From positions 742,000-805,999 of the forward strand of contig JAZDSV010000002.1 in assembly GCA_036784855.1 (NCBI GenBank): a stretch of 64,000 nucleotides of DNA, written 5' to 3'. Both the position numbers and the translations under genes were made by a program. Of the stretch, positions 1 through 11,684 are shown piece after piece. The stretch comes from Aphelidium insulamus (lineage: Eukaryota; Aphelidiomycota; Aphelidea; Aphelidiaceae). The first letter of the stretch is position 1; every line of letters begins with the position of its first letter. The notes under the pieces were generated by a model. It saw only the letters and a program-made list of their open reading frames with translations, ran no database searches and was not told the origin of the DNA.

Positions 1-272
1 CAAACGCGAATGTGTCACGCGCGCGATTGCGGAGTCATCTGACAGCTGTCTCTGCCTCTGTGTGTCTCTAATATACATATACATATATATATATATATAT
101 ATAGTGTTCTGGATGATAGCTGTTGCTTTAGTCAATGCAAGCAGATGCCCCTGGCGGCGTTGTACACTCCATTCTAGCAACAACTGCCTCGACTTGACAA
201 CGGCAACTGGGCACACAAGCACGCTCTCTCCACAACGACTAATCTCGACGTCATTTATCGAAACTGCCCCAA
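1..272. other. Leading spacer with TA microsatellite
   Basis: No gene is recognised before the globin start at 273. A TA dinucleotide run lies at about 79-103. The stretch probably holds the promoter and 5' leader of the globin gene, but no specific motif can be claimed. Confidence 0.5.
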
Positions 273-824
273 ATGAGCACTCTGTTCAAAGTGTCGCTGT
301 TGAAGAAGAACAGGACGGCGCCTGATGCACAGCTGCCCGCGCTGGACAAGCTGAAAACAGTTCAAGAGTCGTGGCGAAAAGCAATTCGCCCCGTCAACGC
401 CAAAGCGCACGCGACTCCAGAGGACGCGGCCAAGGCGGGGATGGCCGAGTTCTCGTCCGACCTGTTTGACCTGCTGGAACAAATCTGTCCCACCGCCGCC
501 GACATATTCAAGATCTCGCTGGGCGCCGGTTTTGCAAAGACCAAGCTGGCGTGCGGCGTGGAACAGACCATCAACTCCATGGTGCGCGCGGGGAAGGCGG
601 CCAACGGCAAAGATATCATCAGACGGGAGCTGACGGAGCTGGGACGTCGCCACGCCGAGTACGGAGTCAAACCGGAACACCTGGAAGCGTTCTCGCAGGC
701 CGTAATCGCCGCCGTTAATCAGCGGCTGGGTTTCGAGGACTGCACGCCGGAACTGTCTACGGCGTGGAAAGACTTTTTTGCATTCCTCATCAACCTGATG
801 TGCGATGCCATGTCGTCGCCGTAG
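273..824 (+). CDS. Single-domain globin
   Basis: This is an uninterrupted 183-residue reading frame with the globin pattern. An N-terminal helix carries 'VQESWRKA', followed by 'FDLLEQICPTAADIF' (B/C region), and the F helix is 'LGRRHAEYGVKPEHL', where His127 is the expected proximal haem ligand. The G/H helices end in 'AWKDFFAFLINLM'. The architecture resembles neuroglobin-like or flavohaemoglobin-type single-domain globins; no reductase domain follows. It probably binds haem and oxygen or NO in the cytosol. The ATG at 273 is the first in frame ahead of the globin core, and the basic N-terminus 'KVSLLKKNR' leaves an organellar location open. No intron is needed, which is unusual here because most neighbours are split. 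Identification by family pattern is strong; the physiological ligand is inference. Confidence 0.85.
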   Translation: MSTLFKVSLLKKNRTAPDAQLPALDKLKTVQESWRKAIRPVNAKAHATPEDAAKAGMAEFSSDLFDLLEQICPTAADIFKISLGAGFAKTKLACGVEQTINSMVRAGKAANGKDIIRRELTELGRRHAEYGVKPEHLEAFSQAVIAAVNQRLGFEDCTPELSTAWKDFFAFLINLMCDAMSSP

Positions 825-917
825 TGCGCAACCAAGCTGTTGTAATAGAGGGCATCAAATGTCACGCTACTTGTTCTACTATGTTTACATTACAGCACGT
901 GTATTAAGATCAACATT

Positions 918-2439
918 CTAGGCTGCCGAGATGTCATCCACTTCATCATACATGGAAGTGAATTTGGGGCGGTGAGAATTGAATTCCAGAATGGCGCCGC
1001 CGGTCACACTGGCCAGCATCATCGCCACGTTAATTACCGACATAGCTATCCAGCCATACTGTTCCAGCAGCGTGGTCGAGTCGCTCTGGCCGGCTGAATA
1101 CTGGAGCTGCGGTAATGAACCGCTGATGGCGGCGTGCGCCACAAAACCCACACAGAAACAAACGCGGTACCAGCAGAAGCCCCAGCCAGATTCATTTGCC
1201 GGGAGAAAGTGTGATATCGAGTTGTTGATGACGGTGTTCGTTAGGAAGTCAATTACTCCGATCAAGAGTCCGGTGAAGAAGAGAAGCGTCAGTGCCAGCG
1301 TTTCTGTACGTGCCGATATAATTGCAAAGACAAGGCTGCCGAAACAGAGTGCGGTTATGATAAAGTGGCAGCCAAGAAGCGGCGTAAGTCTCCGGTGAAA
1401 CATATCATACATCTTGCCAAATACATAGCACCCAGATAGGGCGCCAAATCCATACGCCATGAAGCACCAGGCCACGCACATGCTGGCTGTCATGCCGCTT
1501 TGATACGAGCTTTCGTTCATTGTCGCGTATCTTAAACGCTCAATGATATATGTGACATAGAGCGGGAAATTGCCGTAATTGTACGACACGTTCACACCTT
1601 GATTCCACATAAGTAAGGCAAAATTATACACGACAGTTACTCATACCTTGACAGAGCATGTACGGCGTTAATAGCAACAGGTTCTTGTTCAATAGCGCGT
1701 TCCGCCAGTTGCTTGCTGGTTGCTTGGAATGTACGGCAGATGTTTCAGTGTGATTAACACTCCTCGGAACAGTCTTGGCCAACAATATCATAATGGCCGA
1801 GACCAGTGCCACCACTATGTCAATAAGATTACAATAATACCACCACATCAACTTGCCAGCCATTATCCACACCATGGAATTCAAATTTCCTCCACCGTAC
1901 AGCACGGCCAACGCGATTCCATTGCCCAGAATGGAGTTGATGTTGAACACGGCAAAGAAGAGGCCGGTGACGCCGCCAAGAATCTGTCCCGCGCCGCCTC
2001 CAGGTCCAGCAGCTTGACTGTTCTCAAACTGTTCCACCATTTTCGACAGATACACGCCCTGGCAATTCCACAGGATCCCCGCACCGACGCCATTCAACGC
2101 CGCCGCCGGCAAGACTATGGCAATGTTCTGCGTCGCCGCGCCGACAATAAAGATCACATAGGTCCCTGCCGCTGCAGACATCAACCACCGTTCGCTGGTG
2201 CCTTCGGCAACAAATTGGGCGGCAAATGCATTTATACGCGGCGCCACCATCGAAGATACCATGTAGATTCCGTATACAATCAGCAGGATGTAGAAGCCCA
2301 TCGATGGGTAGAGCGTAGTGACAAAACTCTGCACCACATTGAACGCGGTGAACAGCAGAGAAAAACAGAGGCCAAGGTAGGCGATTTCCGCATTTAATCG
2401 CGCCTTTGTCTTGACTGTTGGCGCGTCGGTGCTAGTCAT
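918..2439 (-). CDS. UNC93-like MFS membrane protein (copy A)
   Basis: Two exons, 1647-2439 and 918-1597, are joined across a 49-nt GT-AG intron (1598-1646), giving 490 residues. The protein is a polytopic membrane protein of the UNC-93 branch of the major facilitator superfamily. Signatures include 'GAGILWNCQGVYLSKMV' and the exon-junction region 'LLTPYMLCQG' / 'VNVSYNYGNFPLYV'. The ATG at 2439 (MTSTDAPT) is preferred to a further upstream in-frame ATG because the copy next door starts at the equivalent place. UNC93 relatives act as K+ channel regulators, in TLR trafficking or as putative transporters; no substrate can be assigned. The neighbouring gene at 2665-4279 is a clear paralogue on the same strand, so this is a tandem duplication. 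Confidence 0.85.
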
Positions 2440-2664
2440 GGCGCTGATATTGTATAATCGGTATATTCTGGAGGCTGGAAAATTGCTGTGGACGCAGTGG
2501 ACGTTTAGATCTTGTTTGTCGCCTAGCTGGTTGCCTTGGCACACATGCTTTTGGACATGACATAATGTACCACATCTTATTCTTATTTAACTTCAGGTGC
2601 ACTGCACAGTGAGGCCAAAAAAATTTCTATACAGCACGAATAATGTTCTAACGACCCGTTATGT

Positions 2665-4279
2665 TCAGTGGAATGCCATAATGGCGGCGGTGGAGGGCCG
2701 ACGACCAGCGTTGTTTGCATACCGCTCCAGAGCCGTGCCCATCACCACACTCACAAGCATCAAGGCGACATTCAGTGCCACAATCAACAGCCACGCATAT
2801 TCGCCGGCAGTGGAAGCGGCATCCGCGGTCTGATCCACTCCGGGCACACTGGCGCTCAGGAGTGACGCGAATGCAAACCCGCAGCAAAAGCAGAAACGGT
2901 ACAGGGCAAAGGCGACCGGCACGTCGTCGGCGGCGTAATTCTTTGATATCGAGTTGTTGATGATGGCGTTGGTGAGAAAGTCGATGCCGCCAAACAGAAA
3001 GCCCACGATGACCATGCACGGGAACACGGACGCGGGATAAGCTACTGGAAGCAGTACCGCAAGTATCAGCACGGCAAAATTGCCAGTGACCAAGGAAAAG
3101 TGCGACGCCAGCAGCGGGTATAGTTTGGCGCCGGCCACATCATACAGCTTACCCCAGCCGTAGGAGCCCAGCATGGAGCCGACACCGTAAAGCAGAAAGC
3201 CCCACGAAATATTTACAGCCGCAGTATTCTGCATCTCGCCCGACAGCATTGCGCCTTCCTCCGTGAAGAAGCGAATGAAGGTCGGGTAGTTGCCGTACGA
3301 GTACGCCATGTTCACGCCCTATTCCGTATGGTGAGTGTGACAGTTGGTCATTTAATCAAGCGCACCTGGCAGAGAAAGTATGGTGCCAGATAGCGTGTCT
3401 CGCGCAGGTTTGCCACGCGCACAAGCGAGCGTAGTCGCGCTGCCAGTGCCGACAACAGACTCGTCTCCCGGATGCACTTGTGGCGCGCGTGACGCTCCTG
3501 CTCCGACTGTGTCAGCGGCGCCGTGTCTGCCATCCACAGCATGGCGCCCCCAGCGGCCGTCACAAACGCCATCGTCCATATCATGCGACTGATACTCAGC
3601 CCGGCGCTCAGCAGCACCAAACTGACCGCGTTGCCCACGATGCCGTTCAGGTTGTACAGCGTGAAGAAGATGCCGGTGGCCATTCCGACCACGTTGCCGG
3701 CCGCCGTATTGCCCTTGGCCGTCTCCGAGTGCTGGAACGCGGCCACGCACTTTGTCAGCCATACGCCCTGACTAATCCACAGCACCCCGCTGCCCAGGCC
3801 CTTGGCCACGCTAGTGGAATGTCAGTGTGTAGTGTCCACGGGTGTCACGGTGTACACACACCTGCCCACAACAATCATCCACTTGACCCCGGTGGCCAGG
3901 CTGAGGATGAAGAGGACGTAGCCGGCCGTACCGCACACCATGGTCATCTGCTCGGACCGGCCGGCGCCCACCAGCAGGTCGATACGGTCCGTGATCAGCG
4001 GGGCCACCAGCGACGTGACGGCGAAGGTCCCGTAGATCACACCCAGCGCCAGGTAGCCGAACCCGCCCTGGTGGAACATGGACGTGACAAAGGCCTGCGC
4101 GACGTTGTAGCCTGCGGTGTGGGGAGCGTTGTCAGCGGCATTTGCAGGGCCACACAGTGACACCCACCTGTGAACACCAGCGAGAAGCTCAGGCCGACAT
4201 AGCCCACCCGCCACAGCAGGGCGCGGGTGGCAGCGGCAGACCCGCTATCTGTCAGGGTGGCCAGTGGAATGTCCGACAT
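2665..4279 (-). CDS. UNC93-like MFS membrane protein (copy B)
   Basis: Four exons (4168-4279, 3862-4111, 3366-3810, 2665-3318) with GT-AG introns of 56, 51 and 47 nt give 486 residues. The protein aligns along its length with copy A: 'GSGVLWISQGVWLTKCV' corresponds to 'GAGILWNCQGVYLSKMV', and 'YFLCQGVNMAYSYGNYP' to the same junction in copy A. The last intron of copy B sits at nearly the same position as the only intron of copy A, so copy A may have lost two introns or copy B gained them. An in-frame ATG at 4357 would add 26 Ser/Arg-rich residues. Membrane location is evident from the many hydrophobic segments; function beyond the UNC93/MFS family is unknown. Confidence 0.85.
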
Positions 4280-4530
4280 GGCGGTGCTGACGGCGCTAGC
4301 CTGTCTACTGTGCCGCGACCCACCGCTGGCCAACCGCTCACTCTCTTGTGCCGTCATTCCGCGCGGGTGCCTGCGTGCAAATGGTGTGTATGAGGGTGCC
4401 TATGTGTGTATGGCACTAATGGGGTGAGTGCCAAGCAGGCACCACAGGCATCCAGACATTGCCATGGCGACGGCCCAGTCACGTACGGCAAGCAGGGATG
4501 TATTGCATGGATGTGTCAGCGGTGGGCATC

Positions 4531-5210
4531 CTAGCGCGTGTAGCTGTTGCCGTTGCTGCCGGCACGCCCGTTGGTGGAGCCGGCTGAGGGTGGCTGGTGC
4601 TGCTGCTCGCCTGATGCGCCGTCCTCCTTGGGCGACAGTACCACCACGTTGCCGTCACGGCTGACATTGATCTCGGTGTACTGCTTCTTGACACCCTCCA
4701 CCTCGTACTCGCGATAGCTCAACTTGCCCTCCACGTACACCTTGGTACTGCATGCGGTTTGTGGGTGTGTGTGTGTGGGTACATGCAGATATATATACAT
4801 ACACGTACCCAGAGTGCACAAACTTGGACACCATGTCTACGGTCGGTGTGTGGCGCACGCAGATCCGATGCCACTGGGTGGTCTTGACGTACTCGCCTGC
4901 GCGACACACACGTCAGCAGCGGCGGGGGGTCAGAGATGCATAGAGCGCTTAATACCATCCTGTTTCTTGTACGTCTCTGTGGTGGCGACGGACAGGTTGG
5001 CAATGCGGCGGTCCTCCGCGAGCTCCTTGACTTCGGGCGCCTTGCCCACATTGCCCACCAGCACCACCTTGTTCACGCTGCCAAAGCCGAAGCGGGCGAC
5101 AGGCGTGCCACTGAACGACTACACGGGCGCGCACGCGCGTTAATGCACGCACAACTGGCACGGCTAGCAAGAAGGCGGCCACATACTCGCTTTGCCACGC
5201 GGCTAATCAT
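4531..5210 (-). CDS. SSBP1: Mitochondrial single-stranded DNA-binding protein
   Basis: Four exons (5187-5210, 4956-5118, 4809-4896, 4531-4747) give 163 residues. The first exon is only 24 nt and encodes MISRVAKR, which with 'SFSGTPVARF' forms a basic, hydroxylated mitochondrial targeting sequence. The OB-fold core follows bacterial-type SSB: 'NKVVLVGNVGKAPEV', 'YVKTTQWHRICVRH', 'TKVYVEGKLSYREY' and 'KKQYTEINV'. The C-terminus is Gly/Ser/Asn-rich without the acidic bacterial tip. The product should coat single-stranded mtDNA as a tetramer during replication. Introns are 68, 59 and 61 nt, all GT-AG with closed phase. Next to it are nuclear replication genes (CTF18, GINS1), possibly by chance. 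Confidence 0.9.
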
Positions 5211-5260
5211 GTCCAGTATACAATGGACAGCAGCTGCTATATTTACAGCAGCTATCATAT

Positions 5261-8200
5261 TCAGCGGTCGCCACAGTGCGCCAACAGGTTCTGCAGTGAT
5301 ACGGTGCGCCTCACGGCATTGGAGAACCCCTCGTGGAACACGTAGCGCACCTGGCGCCTCGCAGTTTCCTTCTTGGCATTGTTCAGTGCGATCTCTTCGT
5401 CATTCACATGGATGACTCGGCCGAAAAAGTCCTTCGCCACCTGCTGTTGCACACACACACGTATGTTATTATTACTGTACTACGTATGCAATTCTACGTG
5501 CTTACCGTGCTTTCATCCAGGTTCTGTCTTCGCGGCGCTGAAGCGGGCCTGTTTTCATCAGCGTTTGGAGGACCCGCTCTTGCATCACTTTTTGTCTTTT
5601 CCCGCCGCATCTCTGCCACCTCCACTTGATGGGCAATCATTTGGCGCACCGCGTAGTTATTGGGCAGTGTGTTGTGCTTCAAGTGCGACAAACCCGAGTA
5701 CTGTATCATCTTGTCCACGGGGCTGCCAGTCGCGCGGTTAGATAGAGTAATTATTGGCGGCGCGAAAGTCACTTACGGCTCCAGTGAGTAAATGTATTGT
5801 CCCTGCTCATTCTTGTCTTGCACCAGCCGGATGCCTACTCCAAGGTATGTTTCGGCAAGTTTGTCTAGCGCTGCCTTTTCTTTTGCCTTGAGCAGTTGGT
5901 AATTTCCCTACAATGGTGTTTGAGGGCCACTCTTGATCACTGCAATGGGTGAATCTACCTGACGCATGGGAGGCAGCAGTATTCTCAGCAGTGGAGCAAC
6001 AAGTTCCGTGGTAAGCACCCGATCTGATTTGAGCCACATTCGCGTTTTGCCGTCGAGTTTGCGCAAAACTGATTTGGCAGTGGCCATATTGTCACGTCTG
6101 ATCTGCGCGTACTCGGCATCCTGCCGCGGAAACTCGAACCGGTGCCGTTCACCCGCACCGCTGCGCGCGCAATAATAATGGAATGCCAGGAACGTGTACG
6201 GGAGAGATGTCATCATTTGCGACGAGCCAACGCCCACCCGGCCCGATCGGTAGGACTGCCACATCAGATGGTCAAAGAAGTGAATATGTTCGTGCAGATC
6301 CACGATGTTGCTTCCAAACCCGCGCAGCTCCCGGAAATTCATATGCAAGTAGTTTTCAAAGCATCCATTCATCACCCGTTCGTACTCTCCATTCATTTCC
6401 ACCAGCTCAAGGAGCTTTTGTGACGGGTCTGTGGAAATATGGAAGTTAAATGTGCGCTGTACATTATTGCGTATGACCACGTACTGGCTGCAGCATCCGT
6501 CCGTGTCCATCCGGCACTCTTAAATGGGGCGAAAACGTTTTCCCAGACGCCAAAGATGGGCTTGTGCATGTCCTTTTGTCCAATGGACATGTTCTTGAAC
6601 ACATCGGCGGTGACATGGCGATGTCTACTGCCACCGTCCGCCACAGTTGTTTGGCCGCCTTTGTGGTGCACAAACTGGAGGGTGTTCAGACAGCAGCGAA
6701 TATCACAGTCTGCCTTTTCGCACAGCAGATTCAGAGCACGCGTATCAGTTACGAAATTCTCCTTATCACATATTAGGCGGAGACGTTTGGATAGAGATGC
6801 GACGGTCGGCCTTCTAAACGTAAGTGTTTGCGCCACTGCGCGGAGTGGTCGCAGCGCCGGGGAATAACTGGCCGTGTCATGGGTAGCATCAACAAAGATA
6901 TCTTAATCCACGTACAGGTCGTTGCATATGCATATGATGGGTCGCGTGAGCCGGAATCCGGCGCCCTTTTTCTTGGCAGTTGATTTGTGATGGTGCGAGG
7001 AGGACGATTGCGCTTCGACGGAGGAACCTCGCTCGGTGATTAGGTTGACCAGGACGCGTATCAAACTGCCGTCGCTTTGACCGCCCAATGCACCGTCAAT
7101 CTCATCAATTACGACCAGGTTGGGCTTCTTGTCGCCAAAAACGGACTGCATCTGGATGGCGTCCACCACCAATGATTTCAGTGCATCCGCATTCCGTGTG
7201 TCACTTGCATTGACCTCGATGACATTGTATCCAACCTGTTTGGCGGCAATGTGCGCCAGCGTAGTTTTGCCAAAGCCGGGCGGCCCAGCCAACAATAGAA
7301 CCCGTTTCTCTGGCCGCTCCCACTTGTCTGCCACGGCCGGCGGCTACGTGCAATTACAAATATGTAATCCATGATGTAATGGCATACCTGATTTGTATTA
7401 GTGTTACGAGGTAGGGCGGCGGGTGCCTTGTGTAGCGCCTTCTTCACCCGCCGGCCAAACGAGGCATAGTCCCATTGCTTGACCCACATCAGCACCTCAT
7501 GATTTATCCACTCTTCGCTCAGCAGATCAATGTAAGACTTTGGCCGGTACTTGTCTACCCAGAGCATTGTCTCTGCCTGATCTGTCGCCACGCTTTCGTG
7601 CCTCCTGGAGGGTATTAGCATGAGGCAAAATGTCTGATGGCCATACAATATCTTTTCCCGACTCTGTTGGCGTGCATTTACGGTGGCCTATAGGGAGATT
7701 ATGCATACAGCAACAGCTTGCATTTTTCGAACCTCGGCGTCCAGCTGGTTCATGAGCGAGTGCACAGACACGGACAACAGGCCCCGCGACGAGTCGTCAC
7801 CACAGTCCTGCTTAAGGTCCTTGAAGCGCTTCTCTTGTCTGAAGAACTTGTTCACTGGAAAATAGAGCGTCTGCCCGGTGGAGGAGTACGCAACGCGAAA
7901 TGAGCCGGTGCTAGGCGGTTCCGTGAACAGTGCTTTCCGCGGCGGCGGAAGACGCGTCGGGGGCTGATCAACTGCGGATGAAACTTGTGCTCGGTGGGAT
8001 TCCATCACGGGCAGTTCCGGCAAGTCTTCTTCTGTAAGAACATTATCTGCAATGGGTACGGCGGTGGCATTGCGCATGGAGTCTTGCGTGGCGGCAAGAA
8101 GGCGCTGCAGTTTGGCAAATGGATTGTCGTCGTTGATGTCTTGAGTGGCACAGAGGCTGTCGGTATCGCCAGCCATGGGCCCGGCCACCACTGCACGCAG

Positions 8201-8428
8201 CCTCTTGGCGGGAGGTGCGTCGCCGTCCATCGGCGGCAAATGCTCCTCATGCTTCCGAACAGCGCTTCCCTCGCCAGGCATTGCGGCCTGCATCTCGGCC
8301 TCGCGCATCAGCCACTCTTCCTCCTCTGCGGCGCATAATGTTGAGTGAGCACATGTATAGGTATGAATGAGGCACAGCGCGCGGGCACACGCACCGAACA
8401 GGCTGTCATAGTCGGCGTCGGCGTCCAT
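5261..8428 (-). CDS. CTF18: CTF18, alternative clamp-loader large subunit
   Basis: Nine exons (8395-8428, 7733-8325, 7388-7687, 6916-7343, 6485-6867, 5959-6428, 5777-5907, 5506-5722, 5261-5443) give about 912 residues. The AAA+ ATPase shows Walker A 'GPPGFGKTTLAH', Walker B 'LVVIDEIDGA' and sensor region 'RPIICICNDLYSPALR'. The clamp-loader start 'LWVDKYRPKSYIDLL' precedes it, and CTF18-specific C-terminal blocks 'IYSLEPPVDKMIQY' and 'FHEGFSNAVRR' follow. It forms the Ctf18-RFC complex that loads PCNA and links to polymerase epsilon and cohesion. The intron at 7688 is the weak point: a GTTCGA donor gives a 45-nt intron, while a GTATGC donor would give an implausible 21 nt. Another donor in this window starts GTTCG, which supports the former. 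It diverges from GINS1 over 62 bp. Confidence 0.92.
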
Positions 8429-8490
8429 CGCCCGAACTGTTTCAACGCTAACGAGACACACACACACACACCACACGCAGAGAGAGAGAA
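8429..8490. promoter_or_regulatory. Bidirectional spacer between CTF18 and GINS1
   Basis: Only 62 bp separate the two start codons. The spacer contains a CA run and an AGAGAG tract and must hold at least parts of both 5' leaders. No E2F-like site can be named with confidence. The two products both act at the replication fork, so shared control is a reasonable inference. Confidence 0.55.
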
Positions 8491-9274
8491 ATGTACGGCG
8501 ACGACTCGTTGAAGCTAATCCGCGAGCTGAAGCGCTACAGCAAGGCGCTGGCACCGCACAACACAGACCTGGTGCGCAATGTGCAGCAGGAGATACTGCA
8601 CCTGCACGACGAACTGGCCACCATCACCAACGCCGCCTCAGATGATCCCGATGCCATGATGGCCGACGATGGCACCACACCGAGTGACCGCGCATTCGTT
8701 GCGGTGGCTGCGGCTACGGTGGCCCGTGACAAGCGATGTCTGCTGGCGTATCATCACCATCGGATGTTGCAGTTGCAGCAGCGCGTCTGGCAAACTAGGG
8801 CCGAGGGTGCCGGCAACAAGCCTGCGCCAAAGGATATTCGTGGCAACCTCTCTCCGCAAGAGCAGCTCTATTTCCGCCAATATGCTGCCATAGTTCATCG
8901 GTGTGTATGGGTCTGCGTTTTGTTGTTGCACATATATTATAGTTATATGTGTATGTACATATGTATGTATGTATGAATGAATGTATGTATGTATGTCTAT
9001 AGTTGCATGTGTGTGTGTATGTACATATGTATGCACGTCGTTATGTTAAGATTAATATGAGCTTAGATATCGCTGCTACTTTGAGAACTTTGTCGACATC
9101 ACGGGCTCACTGGTACCGCCAAAATCCACATTTATACTTGTACGTGCGATAAAAGACGTGGCGTTCGAGACTGCGGATGGAAGGCCGAGGGAACTGCGGA
9201 GTGGAGAGCAGGAATTTCTAAAGCGCGTAGACGTCGAAAAACTCATTGAGCAAGGCTACTTGGTGCATGTGTGA
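8491..9274 (+). CDS. GINS1: GINS complex subunit PSF1
   Basis: Two exons, 8491-8900 and 9067-9274, flank a 166-nt GT-AG intron rich in GTAT repeats; the protein is 205 residues. The start 'MYGDDSLKLIRELKR' matches the PSF1 N-terminus. The A-domain helices include 'NLSPQEQLYFRQYAAIV' and the 'YRCYFENFVDITGSL' segment. The C-terminal B domain runs from 'PKSTFILVRAIKD' to 'KRVDVEKLIEQGYLVHV'. The length is close to the human protein (196). PSF1 is part of the Cdc45-MCM-GINS helicase. It diverges from CTF18 and therefore probably shares regulatory sequence with another fork component. Confidence 0.92.
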
Positions 9275-9351
9275 ATCGTATAGACATCACGTTACTCCAG
9301 CCGTGGTTGTTTATTTATGGGAATGTCTTTATCGCTGTGTCTCATGTCCAT

Positions 9352-11684
9352 TCACCACTTGGACTTGCCGCCACCCTTCTTTTTCTTCTTACCGCTGATG
9401 CTTACGGCAGATGCAGCCGTGGTAGGCTTGGAAGCGCCTGCAGTGGACGGCGACTGAGGCAATGCTAGCTCGGCAGTTGGAACAGCACCCTGCGGCCCTT
9501 GGCTGTGAAAATCTTTTTGCTTGCGGCGCATCTTTTTCAAATAGGCGACACGGCGCTTCTTTGGCACCCAACGCTCCGGGTCCGGACGAGCATTGGGATC
9601 GAAATTCTTGGGCGGTGGATTCTTGCGCTTGCGTTTGCGTCGCGGCTTTTGGGCAAAAGGTTTTTGCTGCTTGGCAGTGCGCGCATTGCCTGCCGAGCGG
9701 TACTTTGAGAAGTCTTCGAAATTAACTCCATCAGACTTTTTGAAGACGTCCCCCACATCCTTGCTCACAATAGCATTCGCAAGATCACTGCCGCATCGTA
9801 TCGCGTCTTTTTCACTACTGTACAAGAAGGCACGAATGAGCAACGCTAGCACAACAGGGCTTGACCGGTGCTCCAACAAACTTTGGAGGAGCGATATCGC
9901 CTTCTGACAGTCAATACGAGCATTAATGTAAAAGGTGGCAGCTGCCATTGTAATCTTGTCATTGTCCGTATTCTGTGCCATAAGTCATGCGCGCGCATAG
10001 TGCTGCAAGCTTACCTTGGCATTGCCAAACAAATCTGCAGCTCTGCTATATTGACCGCATTTATGAAGAAGTTTGGCAAGTACTCCCAAATAAGTGCTTT
10101 GGCGCTTCATATCGTCTAAATTGCACTTGTCTAACCAAGCGAGGCACTCGTCCGTTTTGCCAGCGTCAGCAGCGGCCTGAGCGACAAACAGCAGAAATGC
10201 AGGAGAGGATTTCGGTCTCTCGCGCATCCATTCCTGCATGGACACTCAGGAAGGCAAAATGCTATCGCCTGCTCATCTTACCGATGCCAAACGCAGGAAC
10301 AGAGTCCCAGTCCATTGCACGTCGCTCCTTCAACAGAGCCATGAACAGCAACAGTTGTGCGTCGGCGTCTTGCTCTCCATTGTAGCGATTTGAGACGGTT
10401 TTCAGCAGGGAGCGCACTTTAGACAGCTGGGTACAAATTTAAGTTACAGCATAACAAGCAGAAAATTGTATTACCTTGCCGCTGTTAAATGTATGTACGG
10501 CGTAGTTGACATACAGTGAGCGCAATTGCCAGCCAGTCAAGCGAGATTCCAGCACTGAGCTGCCATCCAGAAGCGCTTTCCATTTGGTCACAGCCGAATC
10601 GGTATCCACCAAAGTCTTGCTGGCAGCCTTGTTAGCAGCCATCACGGCAACGACATTGTTGGCGGCCACTACTGCCAATGCGACGTCCCTGACCTATTAA
10701 ATAGTGGAACACATCATTATATGCACTTGCGAAGACTCCATGGCCTGGCTGTAAGTCGCGAACGACTTTGTCGGCACATCTCCCAATTGCTGAAGACAAT
10801 AGGCGATCTGAGTTTCAATCGTGAGCAGCTCCGCGGCAATCTCTTGCTCCGTATATCCGCCATCCTGCTGCATGCTGGTGCGGCATAGTTGACGCGCAAC
10901 ACCAAGCAGTTCGATAGCACGGCCGTAGCGGCCCAGTTGCGCCTCCAGACAGGCGGCATTGAAGTAGGCCTCGTACGACTCGATGTGCAAATCTGTTGGA
11001 CTTGCATCGTCCACGGCGCTGCAGGACGAGGCGGCCACACCGATTCTGGCCGCGTAATAGTTTGTGACCAACTCCTGGTAGTCTTGGTGCGACGACGGCG
11101 AAGATGAAGTCTACGTAGAGCGAATTAGTCGCGAACATAAAGCGCAAATTGCCAACCGTGGCAGCCAGCAGCTGGCCGTAGCAATCTTGGCAGCGTTTAT
11201 AGTCGCGCAGTTTGTACGCGCATTGAGCCTGCAGGTGGCGAAGAGTCCCAGCATCTCTCTCTGATGTATCGGGAGACTGCAGACGCCCCGTCGCCACCGC
11301 GGCTGCCTCCTCATACCGACCCAATTTGTACAAACTGTAGGCGTACTCCGCAGCAAGGTACGCGATTGCCTTTGCGCGCTTAGCACCGCTGTCCGTGTCC
11401 ACGGCGTCGCTATTAGCACGACGCGGCACTGGATGCCAGACGTTGACTGCGCGCACCGCCGCCGCATACTTGGACTGACCAATGAGGGCCGCCAGACGGA
11501 AGCGGCGCACGGAGGCCACGCGTTCCGCTGTGCAGTCGGAGTGATGCAGTACTGCACGAGTCAGACTACATGGTGAAAGCTTATCGTCGCACTTACTTGA
11601 ACCGGATATGAGCGCGGCCTCCTCATAGTTGCCGTCTTCGAAGGCGGCGCGAAGTTGTCGACACAGTGCCGTCACTTCTGCCAT
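9352..11684 (-). CDS. SRP72: Signal recognition particle subunit SRP72
   Basis: Seven exons (11597-11684, 11115-11551, 10727-11074, 10475-10693, 10282-10426, 10015-10244, 9352-9972) give 695 residues. The body is a TPR superhelix ('AALIGQSKYAAAVRAV', 'AYSLYKLGRYEEAAAVA', 'CLEAQLGRYGRAIELLG'). The C-terminus carries the SRP72 RNA-binding signature 'NFDPNARPDPERWVPK' inside a Lys/Arg-rich tract and ends 'KKKKGGGKSKW', like animal SRP72. It binds SRP RNA with SRP68 in the cytosol. Introns are 45, 40, 33, 48, 37 and 42 nt, among the shortest in the window. The first intron is taken as 45 nt because the alternative 31-nt splice puts a stop directly after the junction. Confidence 0.9.

Noticed and set aside
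255-680. Long open frame antisense to the globin
   Set aside because: No recognisable protein features; explained by codon composition of the strongly supported sense gene.
7688-7708. A 21-nt intron (GTATGC to CTATAG) in CTF18
   Set aside because: Far shorter than the other secure introns; the 45-nt alternative keeps frame and uses a donor type seen elsewhere in the window.
11566-11596. A 31-nt GTAAGT to TGTAG intron at the start of SRP72
   Set aside because: It places a stop immediately after the junction; the 45-nt version with the next AG restores the TPR sequence.
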